This document shows positions 35,405-44,415 of a stretch of 64,000 bases of DNA, one piece after another. Both the position numbers and the translations under genes were made by a program. Source of the DNA: Erythrobacter neustonensis (GTDB lineage Bacteria > Pseudomonadota > Alphaproteobacteria > Sphingomonadales > Sphingomonadaceae); the NCBI RefSeq assembly GCF_001663175.1, contig NZ_CP016033.1, forward strand, positions 496,001-560,000. Direction: 5' to 3'. The notes beneath the pieces were generated by a model. That model was given only the letters and a program-made list of their open reading frames with translations, searched no databases and was not told the origin of the DNA. How positions within the stretch are numbered: the first letter of the stretch is position 1; every line of letters starts with the position of its first letter.

Positions 35405-36085
35405 TCAGCCCATCCACCCTTCGCCCAGCGCATCCGAAACGACCGCGGCGCGCAGCGTATCGATGCCCATGCCCTTCTCGCTGCTGGTAAGGTGCAGTTC
35501 GGGGTAGGCGGCGACATGCTTGCGGATTTCCGCCGCGGTCGCCTCGGCCACCTTGTCGAGTTCGCTGGCCTTGATCTTGTCGGTCTTGGTCAGCACGACG
35601 CGGTAGCCCACCGCCGCCTCGTCGAGCATCTTCATCATCGCCCGGTCGACCTCTTTCACCCCGTGGCGGCTGTCGACCAGCACCAGCGTGCGGACCAGCA
35701 CCGCGCGCCCGCGCAGATAGGAATTGACCAGCGCCTTCCACTTCTCGACCACTTTCACCGGTGCCTTGGCAAAGCCGTAGCCCGGCATGTCGACCAGCCG
35801 AAACAAGGGCAGCGCGCCCTCTTTTTCCGGGCGGCCGACATCGAAGAAGTTCAATTCCTGCGTGCGCCCCGGCGTGACCGAAGCGCGCGCGATCGCCCGG
35901 CGCCCGGTCAGCGCGTTGAGCAGCGACGATTTGCCCACGTTCGAACGCCCGCAAAAGGCGATTTCGGGCACATCGGGATCAGGCAGGAACTGCAGCTGCG
36001 GGGAGGAGCGCAGGAAATCGACCGGCCCCGAAAAGAGCCGCGATGCCGCATCCTCGCGCGCCTGCCAGTCGTCGGGGTCGGTCAT
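35405..36085 (-). CDS. yihA: Ribosome biogenesis GTPase YihA/YsxC (EngB)
   Basis: A 226-residue GTPase needed for 50S assembly. G1 is GRSNVGKSS, the switch region VTPGRTQELNFF, G3 VDMPGYGFA, and G4 LTKTDKI. The start is six bases after the yidC stop, closing the rpmH-rnpA-yidD-yidC-yihA cluster. Confidence 0.96.
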   Translation of the reverse strand: MTDPDDWQAREDAASRLFSGPVDFLRSSPQLQFLPDPDVPEIAFCGRSNVGKSSLLNALTGRRAIARASVTPGRTQELNFFDVGRPEKEGALPLFRLVDMPGYGFAKAPVKVVEKWKALVNSYLRGRAVLVRTLVLVDSRHGVKEVDRAMMKMLDEAAVGYRVVLTKTDKIKASELDKVAEATAAEIRKHVAAYPELHLTSSEKGMGIDTLRAAVVSDALGEGWMG

Positions 36086-36091
36086 CGCGGA

Positions 36092-37843
36092 TTATCCCTT
36101 CGCCGCTTTGAGCTTCTCGGCCTCGTTCGCGGCGCGCAGTTGCGGGTGCTTCGAGTAGAGATAGCTTTGCTGCGCCACGGTCAGAAGGTTCGAGGTGATC
36201 CAGTAGATCAGCAGACCCGCGGCGAACGGGGCCATCACGAACATCAGGATCCACGGCATGATCGCGAACATCTGCTTTTGCACCGGGTCCATCGCGCTGG
36301 GGTTCAGGCGGAAAGTCAGCCACATCGTGATGCCGAGCAGCACCGCGAGCGGGCCGATCGCGAGGAAGCCTGCCGGCACGGTGAAATCGAGCAGGCCGAA
36401 CAGGTTGAGGATATGCGCCGGATCGGGTGCGGACAGATCCTTGATCCACAAGGCGAAGGGTTCGTGGCGCATCTCGATCGCCAGCACCAGCACCTTGTAA
36501 AGTGCGAAGAACACCGGGATCTGGATCAGCATCGGCAGGCAGCCGGAGAGGGGATTGACCTTCTCGTCCTTGTAGAGCTGCATGATTTCCTGCTGCTGGC
36601 GCTGCTTGTCGTCCTTGAAGCGTTCCTGGATCTCCTTCATCCGCGGCTGCACGGCCTTCATCGCCGCCATCGAGGCAAAGCCCTTCTGCGCGATCGGGAA
36701 CATCAGGCCGCGGATCACCACGGTGAGCAGGATGATCGCCACACCGAAATTGCCGACAAGGCCATTGAGCGTGCGCAGGAGCCACAGGATCGGCTTTTCG
36801 AAAAACCAGAACCAGCCCCAGCTGATCGCCAGGCCGAAATTGCTGATCCCGCCGTCTTCGTAGCTGTCGAGGATCCGGCTGTCCTTGGCGCCGGCATAAA
36901 GACGCGTGTTCTGCGTCATCGTCGCGCCCGCAGGCACGGTCACGGGGCTGTAGAGCAGATCGGTGCGGAACAGCGATCCGCCCAGCGCACGGAAGCCCGC
37001 GTTCTCGACCTTGACGTTGCCCCTGCCATCGCCGGGGACCAGCGCGGACAGCCAGTACTGGTCGGTAAAGCCAAGCCAGTCGGGCGCGCCCGCCGGGGTT
37101 TCGTTGCCGATCTCGGCCAGCTCGTCATAGGAATGCGGATCCCACAGCGTATCGCCGAACACGCCCACCGGGCCCGAGTGCGAGATGTACTGGTCGACCG
37201 TGGCGGTGGTGCTGGTGCGCTTGATCAGCGCGAAGGGCTGAATCACCGCAGCGCCCGCGCCGGCGTTGCTCACGCTCTGGCTGGCGGTGATCATGTAATT
37301 GGCATCGATCGCGAAACGGATCGCATAGGTGATCCCGGCCGCATCGGTGCGCGTCAGCGTGACCGGGGTGGTCGGGGTCAGGCGCGTACCATCGGCCTGC
37401 CACAGCAGGTTCGACGGCTGACGCTGGCCGCCTGCGACGAAGCCGAACTCGGCGAAATATTGCCCGGGGGTGCCTTCGGGCGCGAACAGCCGGACGGGGC
37501 CGGAATTCTTCTTCACCGTCTCGCGGTAATTCTTGAGTGTGATGTCATCGATCCGCGCGCCGACGAGGTTGATCGAGCCGGCAATGCGCGGGGTGTCGAT
37601 CACCACGCGGTTGCCGCCGCCAAGCGACGTCCTGAGATCAACCTTGCGGGCAGCGCCGTCGCCGCCGAGATTGCCTGCGACCGTCGTTGCCGCCGGTGCA
37701 GCCACCGTTTCGGCGCGCCGCGCCTGCTCGGACTGCTGCGAAGTCATTGCGGCTTCGGGATAGAAATACCGAAGACCCGTTTCCCAGCCGAGGATCAGCA
37801 AAGCCGAAAGCACGACAGCGAGCAGAAGATTGCGATTGTCCAA
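36092..37843 (-). CDS. yidC: Membrane protein insertase YidC
   Basis: A 583-residue Oxa1-superfamily insertase. The N-terminal helix (MDNRNLLLAVVLSALLILGW) is followed by the large periplasmic beta domain (~40-350) and the conserved five-helix core, including the cytoplasmic hairpin (QPRMKEIQERFKDDKQRQQQ) and NPLSGCLPMLIQIPVFFALY. The start codon is TTG at 37843; it precedes the universal DNxRN N-terminus, so it is very probably real. Use of TTG may keep expression low relative to rpmH. Confidence 0.96.
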   Translation of the reverse strand: MDNRNLLLAVVLSALLILGWETGLRYFYPEAAMTSQQSEQARRAETVAAPAATTVAGNLGGDGAARKVDLRTSLGGGNRVVIDTPRIAGSINLVGARIDDITLKNYRETVKKNSGPVRLFAPEGTPGQYFAEFGFVAGGQRQPSNLLWQADGTRLTPTTPVTLTRTDAAGITYAIRFAIDANYMITASQSVSNAGAGAAVIQPFALIKRTSTTATVDQYISHSGPVGVFGDTLWDPHSYDELAEIGNETPAGAPDWLGFTDQYWLSALVPGDGRGNVKVENAGFRALGGSLFRTDLLYSPVTVPAGATMTQNTRLYAGAKDSRILDSYEDGGISNFGLAISWGWFWFFEKPILWLLRTLNGLVGNFGVAIILLTVVIRGLMFPIAQKGFASMAAMKAVQPRMKEIQERFKDDKQRQQQEIMQLYKDEKVNPLSGCLPMLIQIPVFFALYKVLVLAIEMRHEPFALWIKDLSAPDPAHILNLFGLLDFTVPAGFLAIGPLAVLLGITMWLTFRLNPSAMDPVQKQMFAIMPWILMFVMAPFAAGLLIYWITSNLLTVAQQSYLYSKHPQLRAANEAEKLKAAKG

Positions 37844-37925
37844 GAGTAAGCCCCGCGAGAATGCGTCAGTGGGTGTATTATGGGGGTAAGGCGGTCCCGT
37901 TACCAGACCCCGGCAGTTTCGGCCC

Positions 37926-38135
37926 TCAAGGGACAGGGTCGTGGCCGTGTCCGCCCCAAGGCTGGCAGCGCATTATACGCTTAAACGCCATCCATCCACC
38001 CTTTGCCGCACCATATTTGCCGATCGCTTCGATCGCATACTGGCTGCACGAGGGGGAATAGCGGCACGAAGGCGGCAGGATGCGCGACGGGCCAAGCTGC
38101 CAGCCGCGCGCGATCAGGATCAGCACCTGCTTCAC
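37926..38135 (-). CDS. yidD: Membrane protein insertion efficiency factor YidD
   Basis: A 69-residue protein with the Cys-rich family core LPPSCRYSPSCSQYAIEAI and GGWMAFKRIMRCQPW. It is a peripheral inner-membrane factor that aids YidC. The GTG start overlaps the rnpA stop as GTGA. Confidence 0.95.
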   Translation of the reverse strand: MKQVLILIARGWQLGPSRILPPSCRYSPSCSQYAIEAIGKYGAAKGGWMAFKRIMRCQPWGGHGHDPVP

Positions 38136-38524
38136 CGCACCGCGCTCTTGCCCGGGCGATTGCCCTTGCGCGGACGGCGGCCACCGGCGGGATCGCCCTG
38201 TCCGGTGCGGGCGCGTGCCAATGCCTTACCAAGTTCATCGGCCATCTGATGGAAATCGCGCTCCACCCCGCCGGCGCGCCCGATCAGCACGTGGTCGTGA
38301 TCGGCGAGCCCGTGCTGGGGCAATGCGGCGCGCAGCAATTCGCGAAACCGCCGCTTCATGCGGTTGCGCACCACGGCGTTACCGATCTTCTTGGTGACCG
38401 TGATCCCGAATCGAATGCCCTGCCCGCCGTTCGGGCGTGTCAGCAACACGAACCCCGTCCGCGCATTGCGCAGACCGGCATTGGCGGCGAGAAAATCCGC
38501 GCGGCGGGTGAGAACCGAGATCAT
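38132..38524 (-). CDS. rnpA: Ribonuclease P protein component
   Basis: Protein subunit of RNase P, which trims tRNA 5' leaders. The ~130-residue product has the N-terminal MISVLTRRADFLAAN and the signature RFGITVTKKIGNAVVRNRMKRRFRE. An ATG four codons upstream (38536) is an alternative; neither has a strong ribosome site. A basic tail with RRPRKGNRPG follows the domain. It is separated from rpmH by 148 bases holding two hairpins. Confidence 0.94.
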   Translation of the reverse strand: MISVLTRRADFLAANAGLRNARTGFVLLTRPNGGQGIRFGITVTKKIGNAVVRNRMKRRFRELLRAALPQHGLADHDHVLIGRAGGVERDFHQMADELGKALARARTGQGDPAGGRRPRKGNRPGKSAVR

Positions 38525-38565
38525 GTCCGTGCCCATCGAATCGCTGCCGGGGCGGGATACGTCAA

Positions 38566-38586
38566 CGGGCTCCCGAAGGGAGCCCG
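38566..38586 (-). other. UUCG-capped hairpin between rpmH and rnpA
   Basis: On the minus strand a perfect 8-bp stem, CGGGCTCC with GGAGCCCG, encloses C-TTCG-type bases, so the RNA would form an extra-stable cUUCGg tetraloop hairpin. No T run follows; TTGACG comes next. It suits an RNA processing or stability element, or weak attenuator, before rnpA. Confidence 0.6.
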
Positions 38587-38643
38587 CAAGGCCGGCTGGC
38601 CGTCCGCAGCGACACGGCCTTGCAGCCGCATGAGCGAGGAAAT

Positions 38644-38665
38644 CGCACCCGCACAGGCGGGTGCG
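38644..38665 (-). other. Hairpin just downstream of rpmH
   Basis: A 9-bp stem, CGCACCCGC with GCGGGTGCG, has a 4-base loop and lies 8 bases after the rpmH stop. On the minus strand it is followed by ATTTCC, so it may act as a weak terminator or 3' stabiliser reducing rnpA transcription relative to rpmH. Confidence 0.5.
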
Positions 38666-38672
38666 CGAGCAA

Positions 38673-38807
38673 TTAAGCGCAGAGCTTCTTGCGGCCGCGC
38701 GCACGGCGGGCGCGAAGCACCTTCTGGCCGCCCGGGGTGGCCTTGCGTGCGAAGAAACCGTGACGACGGGCACGCACGAGATTGCTGGGCTGGAAGGTAC
38801 GCTTCAT
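38673..38807 (-). CDS. rpmH: 50S ribosomal protein L34
   Basis: A 44-residue basic protein, [20 protein letters not shown] to GRKKLCA, with the invariant KRTFQPS start. It is the first gene of the rpmH-rnpA-yidD-yidC-yihA block; the promoter should lie in 38808-38897. The ATG at 38807 is chosen by the conserved N-terminus. Confidence 0.97.
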   Translation of the reverse strand: MKRTFQPSNLVRARRHGFFARKATPGGQKVLRARRARGRKKLCA

Positions 38808-38897
38808 ATCATCCTCGAAAAAACTGGCCGGCGCACGCCCCTCTAAGGGAACCGAGCCGGGGCCGCCATCAGGCAAGCCGCAAAACAGACGGGGCCG

Positions 38898-39989
38898 TTA
38901 TGGGGAAACCGCCCATGAGTCAAGCAAAGCCGCACCGCCCTGCGCGCCAAAGCTGGCAAAAGCAAGCTGCGGGGCGAGGCGGGGCGCAAGCTGCGAATCC
39001 TCAGCTTCGCGCGCGGGACGCGGTGCCAGCGCAAGCGCGGGCAGCGTCAGCCGCGCACCGAGCGCGGCGGCAAGGCTCTGGCCAGAGCGCCGCAACGCCA
39101 TCCGCAACGCGCGTTCGACCCGGCCATCGATCGTGCGCGAAGCCGGCGCGATCCAGCGCGCCATCTCCGCGCCTTCAAGCCACAGCGCGCCCGAATGCGG
39201 CACCGAATTGGTCATCGCGTAAAAGGCGCGGGCCTGATCGCCGCTCATGCCCATTTCGGCATAGTAATCGAGGTAGAGCTTGTTCTCGGGCGCTTCGGCA
39301 GCAAAATCGCCCGGCTCGCGCCCGCGCTCGTCGCGCCACGAATGCACCGCGAACAACGCGCCTTCGTCCACCGTGCGCTGCGTCCCTGCCAGGAACAGTT
39401 CGACCGCGCCCGACCGCGCCGATCCGCCAGCCGGGACATGCGTGGCAAGCCCCGCCGCCCTGATTGCGCGGCCCAGCCGCAGATTGGCCAGATCATGCGT
39501 CGTTCCCGGCGCATCGACGAATTCGATCACGGAAAGTCCCGGATAACGCGCCATCATCGCCGCAAAGGCCTGGGGCGAGGCAGCATCGGTGGCCCCCACC
39601 AGCGCGGCGCGGCGTTCGTCGAGGACGCGAAACGGCCCGAAGGTGGCTATGCCTACGCCTGCGGAACCGCGCTGCACGGGTTGCGCAATGAAGCGCACCG
39701 GATGGGTTTCGCGGATCGTTTCGGTCACGATCACAGCGCCTGCGCGGCTGACGGTGACCAGCGGCTCTGCCGTTCCCGCGGGCGCGGCGGCCGCAGCCGA
39801 AAACACTTGTCCGCCATCGGCAACGCGCACCCACTGGCCGCTTGCCGCATCCCACTCCTCGACCCAGCGAATCGTCGAGACCACCCGCGCGCCCGGCCCC
39901 GCATGGGTCTGCGCCACCGACGCCGCAGCGGGCAGCAGCATGGCCAAGGCAGCGGCAGCAAGGGCGATCACGCGGTTCATGACCGGCAT
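38898..39989 (-). CDS. Periplasmic ClpP/crotonase-fold-like protein of unknown function
   Basis: A 363-residue exported protein with a signal peptide (MNRVIALAAAALAMLLPAAA). The central part (FRVLDERRAALVGATDAASP ... LRLGRAIRAAGLATHVPAGG ... ELFLAGTQRTVDEGALFAVHSW) follows the pattern of a group of periplasmic ClpP-fold proteins in alphaproteobacteria, where a nucleophilic Ser normally sits in a C-A-S-x-C loop after the HVPAGG strand. Here the loop reads SARSGAVEL, so activity is uncertain. The ATG nine bases downstream (39980) is an equal alternative start. No neighbour explains it. Confidence 0.7.
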   Translation of the reverse strand: MPVMNRVIALAAAALAMLLPAAASVAQTHAGPGARVVSTIRWVEEWDAASGQWVRVADGGQVFSAAAAAPAGTAEPLVTVSRAGAVIVTETIRETHPVRFIAQPVQRGSAGVGIATFGPFRVLDERRAALVGATDAASPQAFAAMMARYPGLSVIEFVDAPGTTHDLANLRLGRAIRAAGLATHVPAGGSARSGAVELFLAGTQRTVDEGALFAVHSWRDERGREPGDFAAEAPENKLYLDYYAEMGMSGDQARAFYAMTNSVPHSGALWLEGAEMARWIAPASRTIDGRVERALRMALRRSGQSLAAALGARLTLPALALAPRPAREAEDSQLAPRLAPQLAFASFGAQGGAALLDSWAVSP

Positions 39990-40155
39990 AGTCGCCCGCC
40001 GCCCCTTCCGAATTTGCCAAGATTTATGCTTACGAAATGCCTTCGCGTTCGTACCGAGCTGCGTAGCAGGCATTGCGCAAGGGCAGCTCGGCGCTCGACA
40101 AGCCCCTCACAAAGCTGCACAATCGCCGCAGGGGAGACGGGGGGATGGCAAGCTG

Positions 40156-41646
40156 ATGGTCGCGCTGGCACGAACGGTCGCCTACCTCGGGCTCGAAGCG
40201 CGCAGCGTCGAGGTGCAGTGCCATATCGGCCCCGGCCTGCCGCGCTTCAATTTGGTCGGCCTGCCCGACAAGGCGGTGAGCGAAAGCCGCGAACGGGTGC
40301 AGGCCGCGCTTGCCGCGATGGGCCTGGCGCTCCCGCCCAAGCGGATCACGGTCAACCTGTCGCCCGCCGATCTGCCCAAGGACGGCTCGCATTACGATCT
40401 GCCGATTGCGCTGGCGCTGCTGGCGGCGATGGGCGTGACCGATGCCGAACAGCTTAATGACTGGATCGCGGTCGGCGAACTGGCGCTCGATGGCCGGGTG
40501 GTTGCAAGCCCCGGCGTGCTGATCGCCGCGCTTCATGCCAGCACGGTTGGCGCAGGTCTGATCTGTCCCGCCGAACAAGGGCCCGAAGCGCGCTGGGCAA
40601 GCGGTGTGCCGGTGCTGGCCCCGCGCGATCTGCCTAGCTTGCTTGGCCATCTCAAAGGCAGTCTGGTGCTGCCCGAACCCCCGCGCGGCGATGTCGCCGA
40701 TGCGGCACAAGGCAATGATCTGAGGCAGGTCAAGGGACAGGAAACCGCCAAGCGCGCGCTCGAAATTGCGGCGGCCGGCGGACACAACCTGATGATGGTC
40801 GGCCCGCCGGGATCGGGCAAGAGCCTGCTTGCCTCGTGCCTTCCGGGCATCCTGCCCCCGCTCACCCCGCCCGAGGCGCTGGAAGTGTCGATGGTGCAAT
40901 CGGTCGCCGGCACGCTTGAGGCCGGGCGGATCAGCCGCGCGCGTCCGTTCCGCGCGCCGCACCATTCGGCCAGCATGGCAGCGCTCACCGGTGGCGGGCT
41001 GAAGGTGCGTCCGGGCGAGGTCAGCCTCGCGCATCTGGGCGTGCTGTTCCTCGACGAATTGCCCGAATTCCAGCGCCCGGTGCTCGATTCGCTGCGCCAG
41101 CCGCTGGAGACTGGCACGGTCGATATCGCCCGCGCGAACGCGCATGTGACCTTCCCCGCGCGCGTCCAGCTGGTCGCGGCGATGAACCCGTGCCGCTGCG
41201 GCTATGCCGGAGACCCCGTGCGCAACTGCAACAAGTATCCGCGCTGCATCGGCGATTATCAGGCGCGGTTGTCAGGGCCATTGCTCGACCGGATCGATCT
41301 GCACGTCCATGTCGGCGCGGTCAGCGCGCTCGACATGACGCTGCCCCCGCCCGCCGAAGGCAGCGCCGAGGTTGCCGCGCGGGTCGCTGCCGCACGCGCA
41401 CGGCAGACCGAACGCGGCGTCCGCTCGAACGCGGAGCTGGAGGGCGAGTCGCTCGATCATTATGCTGCGCCCGATGAGGCTGGCCGCAAGCTGCTGCTTC
41501 AGGCCGCCGAAAAACTGCGGCTGTCGGCGCGCGGCTATACCCGGATGCTGCGGGTGTCGCGCACCGTCGCCGATCTTGCCGGGGCCGAGAGCGTGGGCCG
41601 CAGCCATATCGCCGAGGCGCTATCCTATCGGCTGATGACGGGTTAA
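40156..41646 (+). CDS. comM: YifB/ComM-family AAA+ ATPase (Mg chelatase-like)
   Basis: A 496-residue AAA+ protein; ComM is a hexameric helicase that promotes branch migration during natural transformation. It has an N-terminal LonC-like domain (residues 1-~170, IGPGLPRFNLVGLPDKAVSE), Walker A GPPGSGKSLLA (~217-227), Walker B VLFLDELPEF, the Cys cluster MNPCRCGYAGD ... CNKYPRC, and a C-terminal helical domain. The start at 40156 (MVALARTVAYLGLEA) is the family N-terminus; the long open frame upstream is ignored. Confidence 0.93.
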   Translation: MVALARTVAYLGLEARSVEVQCHIGPGLPRFNLVGLPDKAVSESRERVQAALAAMGLALPPKRITVNLSPADLPKDGSHYDLPIALALLAAMGVTDAEQLNDWIAVGELALDGRVVASPGVLIAALHASTVGAGLICPAEQGPEARWASGVPVLAPRDLPSLLGHLKGSLVLPEPPRGDVADAAQGNDLRQVKGQETAKRALEIAAAGGHNLMMVGPPGSGKSLLASCLPGILPPLTPPEALEVSMVQSVAGTLEAGRISRARPFRAPHHSASMAALTGGGLKVRPGEVSLAHLGVLFLDELPEFQRPVLDSLRQPLETGTVDIARANAHVTFPARVQLVAAMNPCRCGYAGDPVRNCNKYPRCIGDYQARLSGPLLDRIDLHVHVGAVSALDMTLPPPAEGSAEVAARVAAARARQTERGVRSNAELEGESLDHYAAPDEAGRKLLLQAAEKLRLSARGYTRMLRVSRTVADLAGAESVGRSHIAEALSYRLMTG

Positions 41647-41718
41647 GGAGCACGCACGCGGCCTCCCCCCCCCGGCCCGATCAAAGGCGCAGCGGCGATT
41701 TCTCACGACCCTTCAGCA

Positions 41719-42543
41719 TTGGCGCAAGAGCAGCCGCGCGGCATCTCGCGGTGGGCCGCCGTGCTGCGCGACATGTCGCGGCGGCGCAAGCTGGCGAGCA
41801 TGGCCATCGCGCTCGCGCTCGAAGGGCTGCTCGTGCTGATGCTGCTTACGCTCGGTGCCAATCTGGCGGGCGATCCCGACAGCGATGAAGAGCTCACCAC
41901 CTTCAAGGCGGTCGAATTTGCCGCAGCCCCGCAGGCCCAGCCCGACGCCGCGCCGGAAGAAACCGAAGCTGCCAGCGCCGCTGACACCGCCCAGCCGGAT
42001 ACGCCGGTGCAGCCCTCGCCGATCCGGCCCTCGCCGCTGGTGCTGCGGCCAGAGCCCGCGCCCGAGCCCCCGCGCGCAGAGCCCGTGCCGCCGCAACCCG
42101 AACCGCAGCCCAGCCCCGCGCCGCAAGCGCCCGCGCGGCCAAAGATCAGCGCACGGATCAGGCCGGGCGCGGCCGCCGGCCCCGCCGACACCGGCAATCC
42201 GCGCACCGCCGGCGACAGCGAACAGGTGGGCACCGCACCCAATGGCGAGCCGCTATATGCCGCGCGCTGGTACCGCGAGCCGACCGATTCGGAATTGGCG
42301 GGCTACCTCTCCACCGCCAATGGCCCGGGCTACGCGCTGATCGCGTGCCGCACGGTCAGCGATTACTATGTCGAGAATTGTCAGCTTCTGTCCGAAGGCC
42401 CGCAAGGCTCGCAGATCGGCCGCGCGGTAATGGCCGCAGCATGGCAATTCCGCGTACGCCCCGCGCGGATCGGCGGGCGCGAACAGTTCGGCAGTTGGGT
42501 CCGCATCCGGATCGACTATTCGGTGCGCCGCGCGCCGCGGTGA
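41719..42543 (+). CDS. TonB-like energy transducer protein
   Basis: A 274-residue protein with one N-terminal transmembrane helix (~26-47, MAIALALEGLLVLMLLTLGA), a long Pro/Ala/Glu-rich periplasmic spacer (~60-145) and a C-terminal globular domain (ARWYREPTDSELAGYL ... AAWQFRVRPARIGG) like TonB C-terminal domains. No ExbB/ExbD genes adjoin. The start is uncertain: TTG at 41719 keeps the longest product and ATG at 41773 also precedes the helix. A run of nine C residues (41665-41673) lies just upstream. The stop abuts the convergent recQ stop. Confidence 0.78.
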   Translation: MAQEQPRGISRWAAVLRDMSRRRKLASMAIALALEGLLVLMLLTLGANLAGDPDSDEELTTFKAVEFAAAPQAQPDAAPEETEAASAADTAQPDTPVQPSPIRPSPLVLRPEPAPEPPRAEPVPPQPEPQPSPAPQAPARPKISARIRPGAAAGPADTGNPRTAGDSEQVGTAPNGEPLYAARWYREPTDSELAGYLSTANGPGYALIACRTVSDYYVENCQLLSEGPQGSQIGRAVMAAAWQFRVRPARIGGREQFGSWVRIRIDYSVRRAPR

Positions 42544-44355
42544 TCAGCTGCCAGCGTGTTCGCGCACCACCGCGACGAAATCCGCACCCCAGGTCTCAAG
42601 CTTCTTCGCCCCGACACCCGGGATACGGCCCAGTTCGCCCAGCGTCTCGGGGCATTGCAGCGCCATGTCGCGCAGCACCGAATCATGGAAGATCACGTAA
42701 GCCGGCAGGCCATGCTCGCTGGCAAGCGCCTTGCGCTTGGCGCGCAGCGCTTCGAACAGCGGATTGCCGACCGGGTTGGGCGCGGTGTCGCCGCCGCCGC
42801 GGGTGCGGCGCTGGCGGCGCTGGCGCACCGGCGGTTCGGCGATCGCGACCGCAGCCTCGCCCTTCAGCACCGCACGCGCCTCAGGCCCGAGCATCAGCCC
42901 GCCATGCTCGGTCGCGCTCAGCATCCCGCGCGCGACCAGCGTGCGGGTGAGCGGCCGCAGCAAGGCCGCCTCGCCCGAACCGACGATCCCGAACACCGAC
43001 AGCTTGTCGTGTCCGCGGCTTTCGATCCGCTCGTCGCTCTGGCCGGTCAGCACCTTTTCGACATGGCCGATGCCGAAGCTTTGTCCGGTGCGATAGACCG
43101 CCGACAGCAGCTTGCGCGCCAGTTCGCTCGCATCGAGCACGTCGGGCGGTTCGAGGCAGTTGTCGCAATTGCCGCAGCGGGGGGCAGGATGCTCGCCGAA
43201 ATGCCTGAGCAGGATCGCGCGGCGGCAGGTCGGCGCCTCGACCAGCGCGGCCAGAGCATTGAGCCGCGCGTTCTCAGCGGGAAGCCGTTCGGGCTCGACC
43301 TCGCCCAGCCATTGCCGCGCGCGGGCAAAATCGGACGCGCCCCAGAACATGTGGGCCTCGGACGGATCGCCATCGCGGCCCGCGCGCCCGGTTTCCTGAT
43401 AATAGGCCTCGATCGACTTGGGCAGCCCGGCATGGACGACGAACCGCACGTCGGGCTTGTCGATTCCCATGCCAAAGGCGATTGTCGCGACCATCACCAT
43501 GCTTTCGGAAGCGACGAATTCGGCCTGCACGCGCGCGCGGCGTTCAGGTTCCAGACCCGCGTGATAGAACCCCGCCTCGCGCCCCGAGCGCGTGATCGCG
43601 GCGGCCAGATCCTCGGCCTGCTTGCGGCTGGGGGCATAGACGATCCCCGCCCCGTCCATCCGCTGGACCAGTTCGGTGATCTGGCGCGTGCCGTTGTCGC
43701 GCGGGTTGATCGCATAGCGGATGTTGGGCCGGTCGAACCCGGCAACGATCAGGCCTTCGTCGGGGATGCCGAGCTGGCGCAGGATATCCGCGCGCGTGGT
43801 GCGGTCGGCGGTCGCGGTCAGCGCGAGGCGGGGCACCGCGGGAAAGCGGTCGAGCACCGGGCGCAGCATGCGGTAATCGGGGCGGAAATCGTGGCCCCAC
43901 TCGGACACGCAGTGCGCCTCGTCGATCGCGAACAGCGAAACCTGCGCGCGTTCGAGCAGGCTCTGGAACCCCGGGGTCGAAGCGCGCTCGGGGGCGACAT
44001 AGAGGAGGTCGAGCTCGCCTGCGCGAAAGGCTGCGGCGGTGGCGGCGTTGTCGCTGTCGGCCGAGGTCATCGAGGCGGCGCGGATACCTGCTGCGGTCGC
44101 CGAGCGGATCTGGTCGTGCATCAGCGCGATCAGCGGCGAAATGACGATCGCGGTGCCGGGGCGCGCCAGCGCCGGGATCTGGTAACACAGGCTCTTGCCC
44201 GCGCCTGTCGGCATCAGCGCCAACGTGTGCTGGCCGGCCATCACCCGCCCGATCACCGCCTCCTGCTGCCCGCGAAACGCGGGGTAGCCGAAGGTGCGGC
44301 GCAGGATGTCATGGCATGCAGGAGGGAGGGTAGCGGGGGGCACGGCCTCGTTCAT
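42544..44355 (-). CDS. recQ: ATP-dependent DNA helicase RecQ
   Basis: A 603-residue 3'-5' helicase for recombination and fork repair. Helicase motifs: FRGQQEAVI, PTGAGKSLCYQ (Walker A), IDEAHCVSEWGHDFRPDY (motif II as DEAH with the aromatic-rich loop), TATADRTTRADI, and QETGRAGRDG. The RQC zinc site is CRRAIL ... CGNCDNC, followed by a winged helix and a C-terminal HRDC domain (LFEALRAKRKALA onward). Full length. Confidence 0.96.
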   Translation of the reverse strand: MNEAVPPATLPPACHDILRRTFGYPAFRGQQEAVIGRVMAGQHTLALMPTGAGKSLCYQIPALARPGTAIVISPLIALMHDQIRSATAAGIRAASMTSADSDNAATAAAFRAGELDLLYVAPERASTPGFQSLLERAQVSLFAIDEAHCVSEWGHDFRPDYRMLRPVLDRFPAVPRLALTATADRTTRADILRQLGIPDEGLIVAGFDRPNIRYAINPRDNGTRQITELVQRMDGAGIVYAPSRKQAEDLAAAITRSGREAGFYHAGLEPERRARVQAEFVASESMVMVATIAFGMGIDKPDVRFVVHAGLPKSIEAYYQETGRAGRDGDPSEAHMFWGASDFARARQWLGEVEPERLPAENARLNALAALVEAPTCRRAILLRHFGEHPAPRCGNCDNCLEPPDVLDASELARKLLSAVYRTGQSFGIGHVEKVLTGQSDERIESRGHDKLSVFGIVGSGEAALLRPLTRTLVARGMLSATEHGGLMLGPEARAVLKGEAAVAIAEPPVRQRRQRRTRGGGDTAPNPVGNPLFEALRAKRKALASEHGLPAYVIFHDSVLRDMALQCPETLGELGRIPGVGAKKLETWGADFVAVVREHAGS

Positions 44356-44415
44356 GGCCAGTCCCTAGCGCAGCTCGGGCGCAAAATGCACCCGGATCGG
44401 GGCGCTATCGACCGA

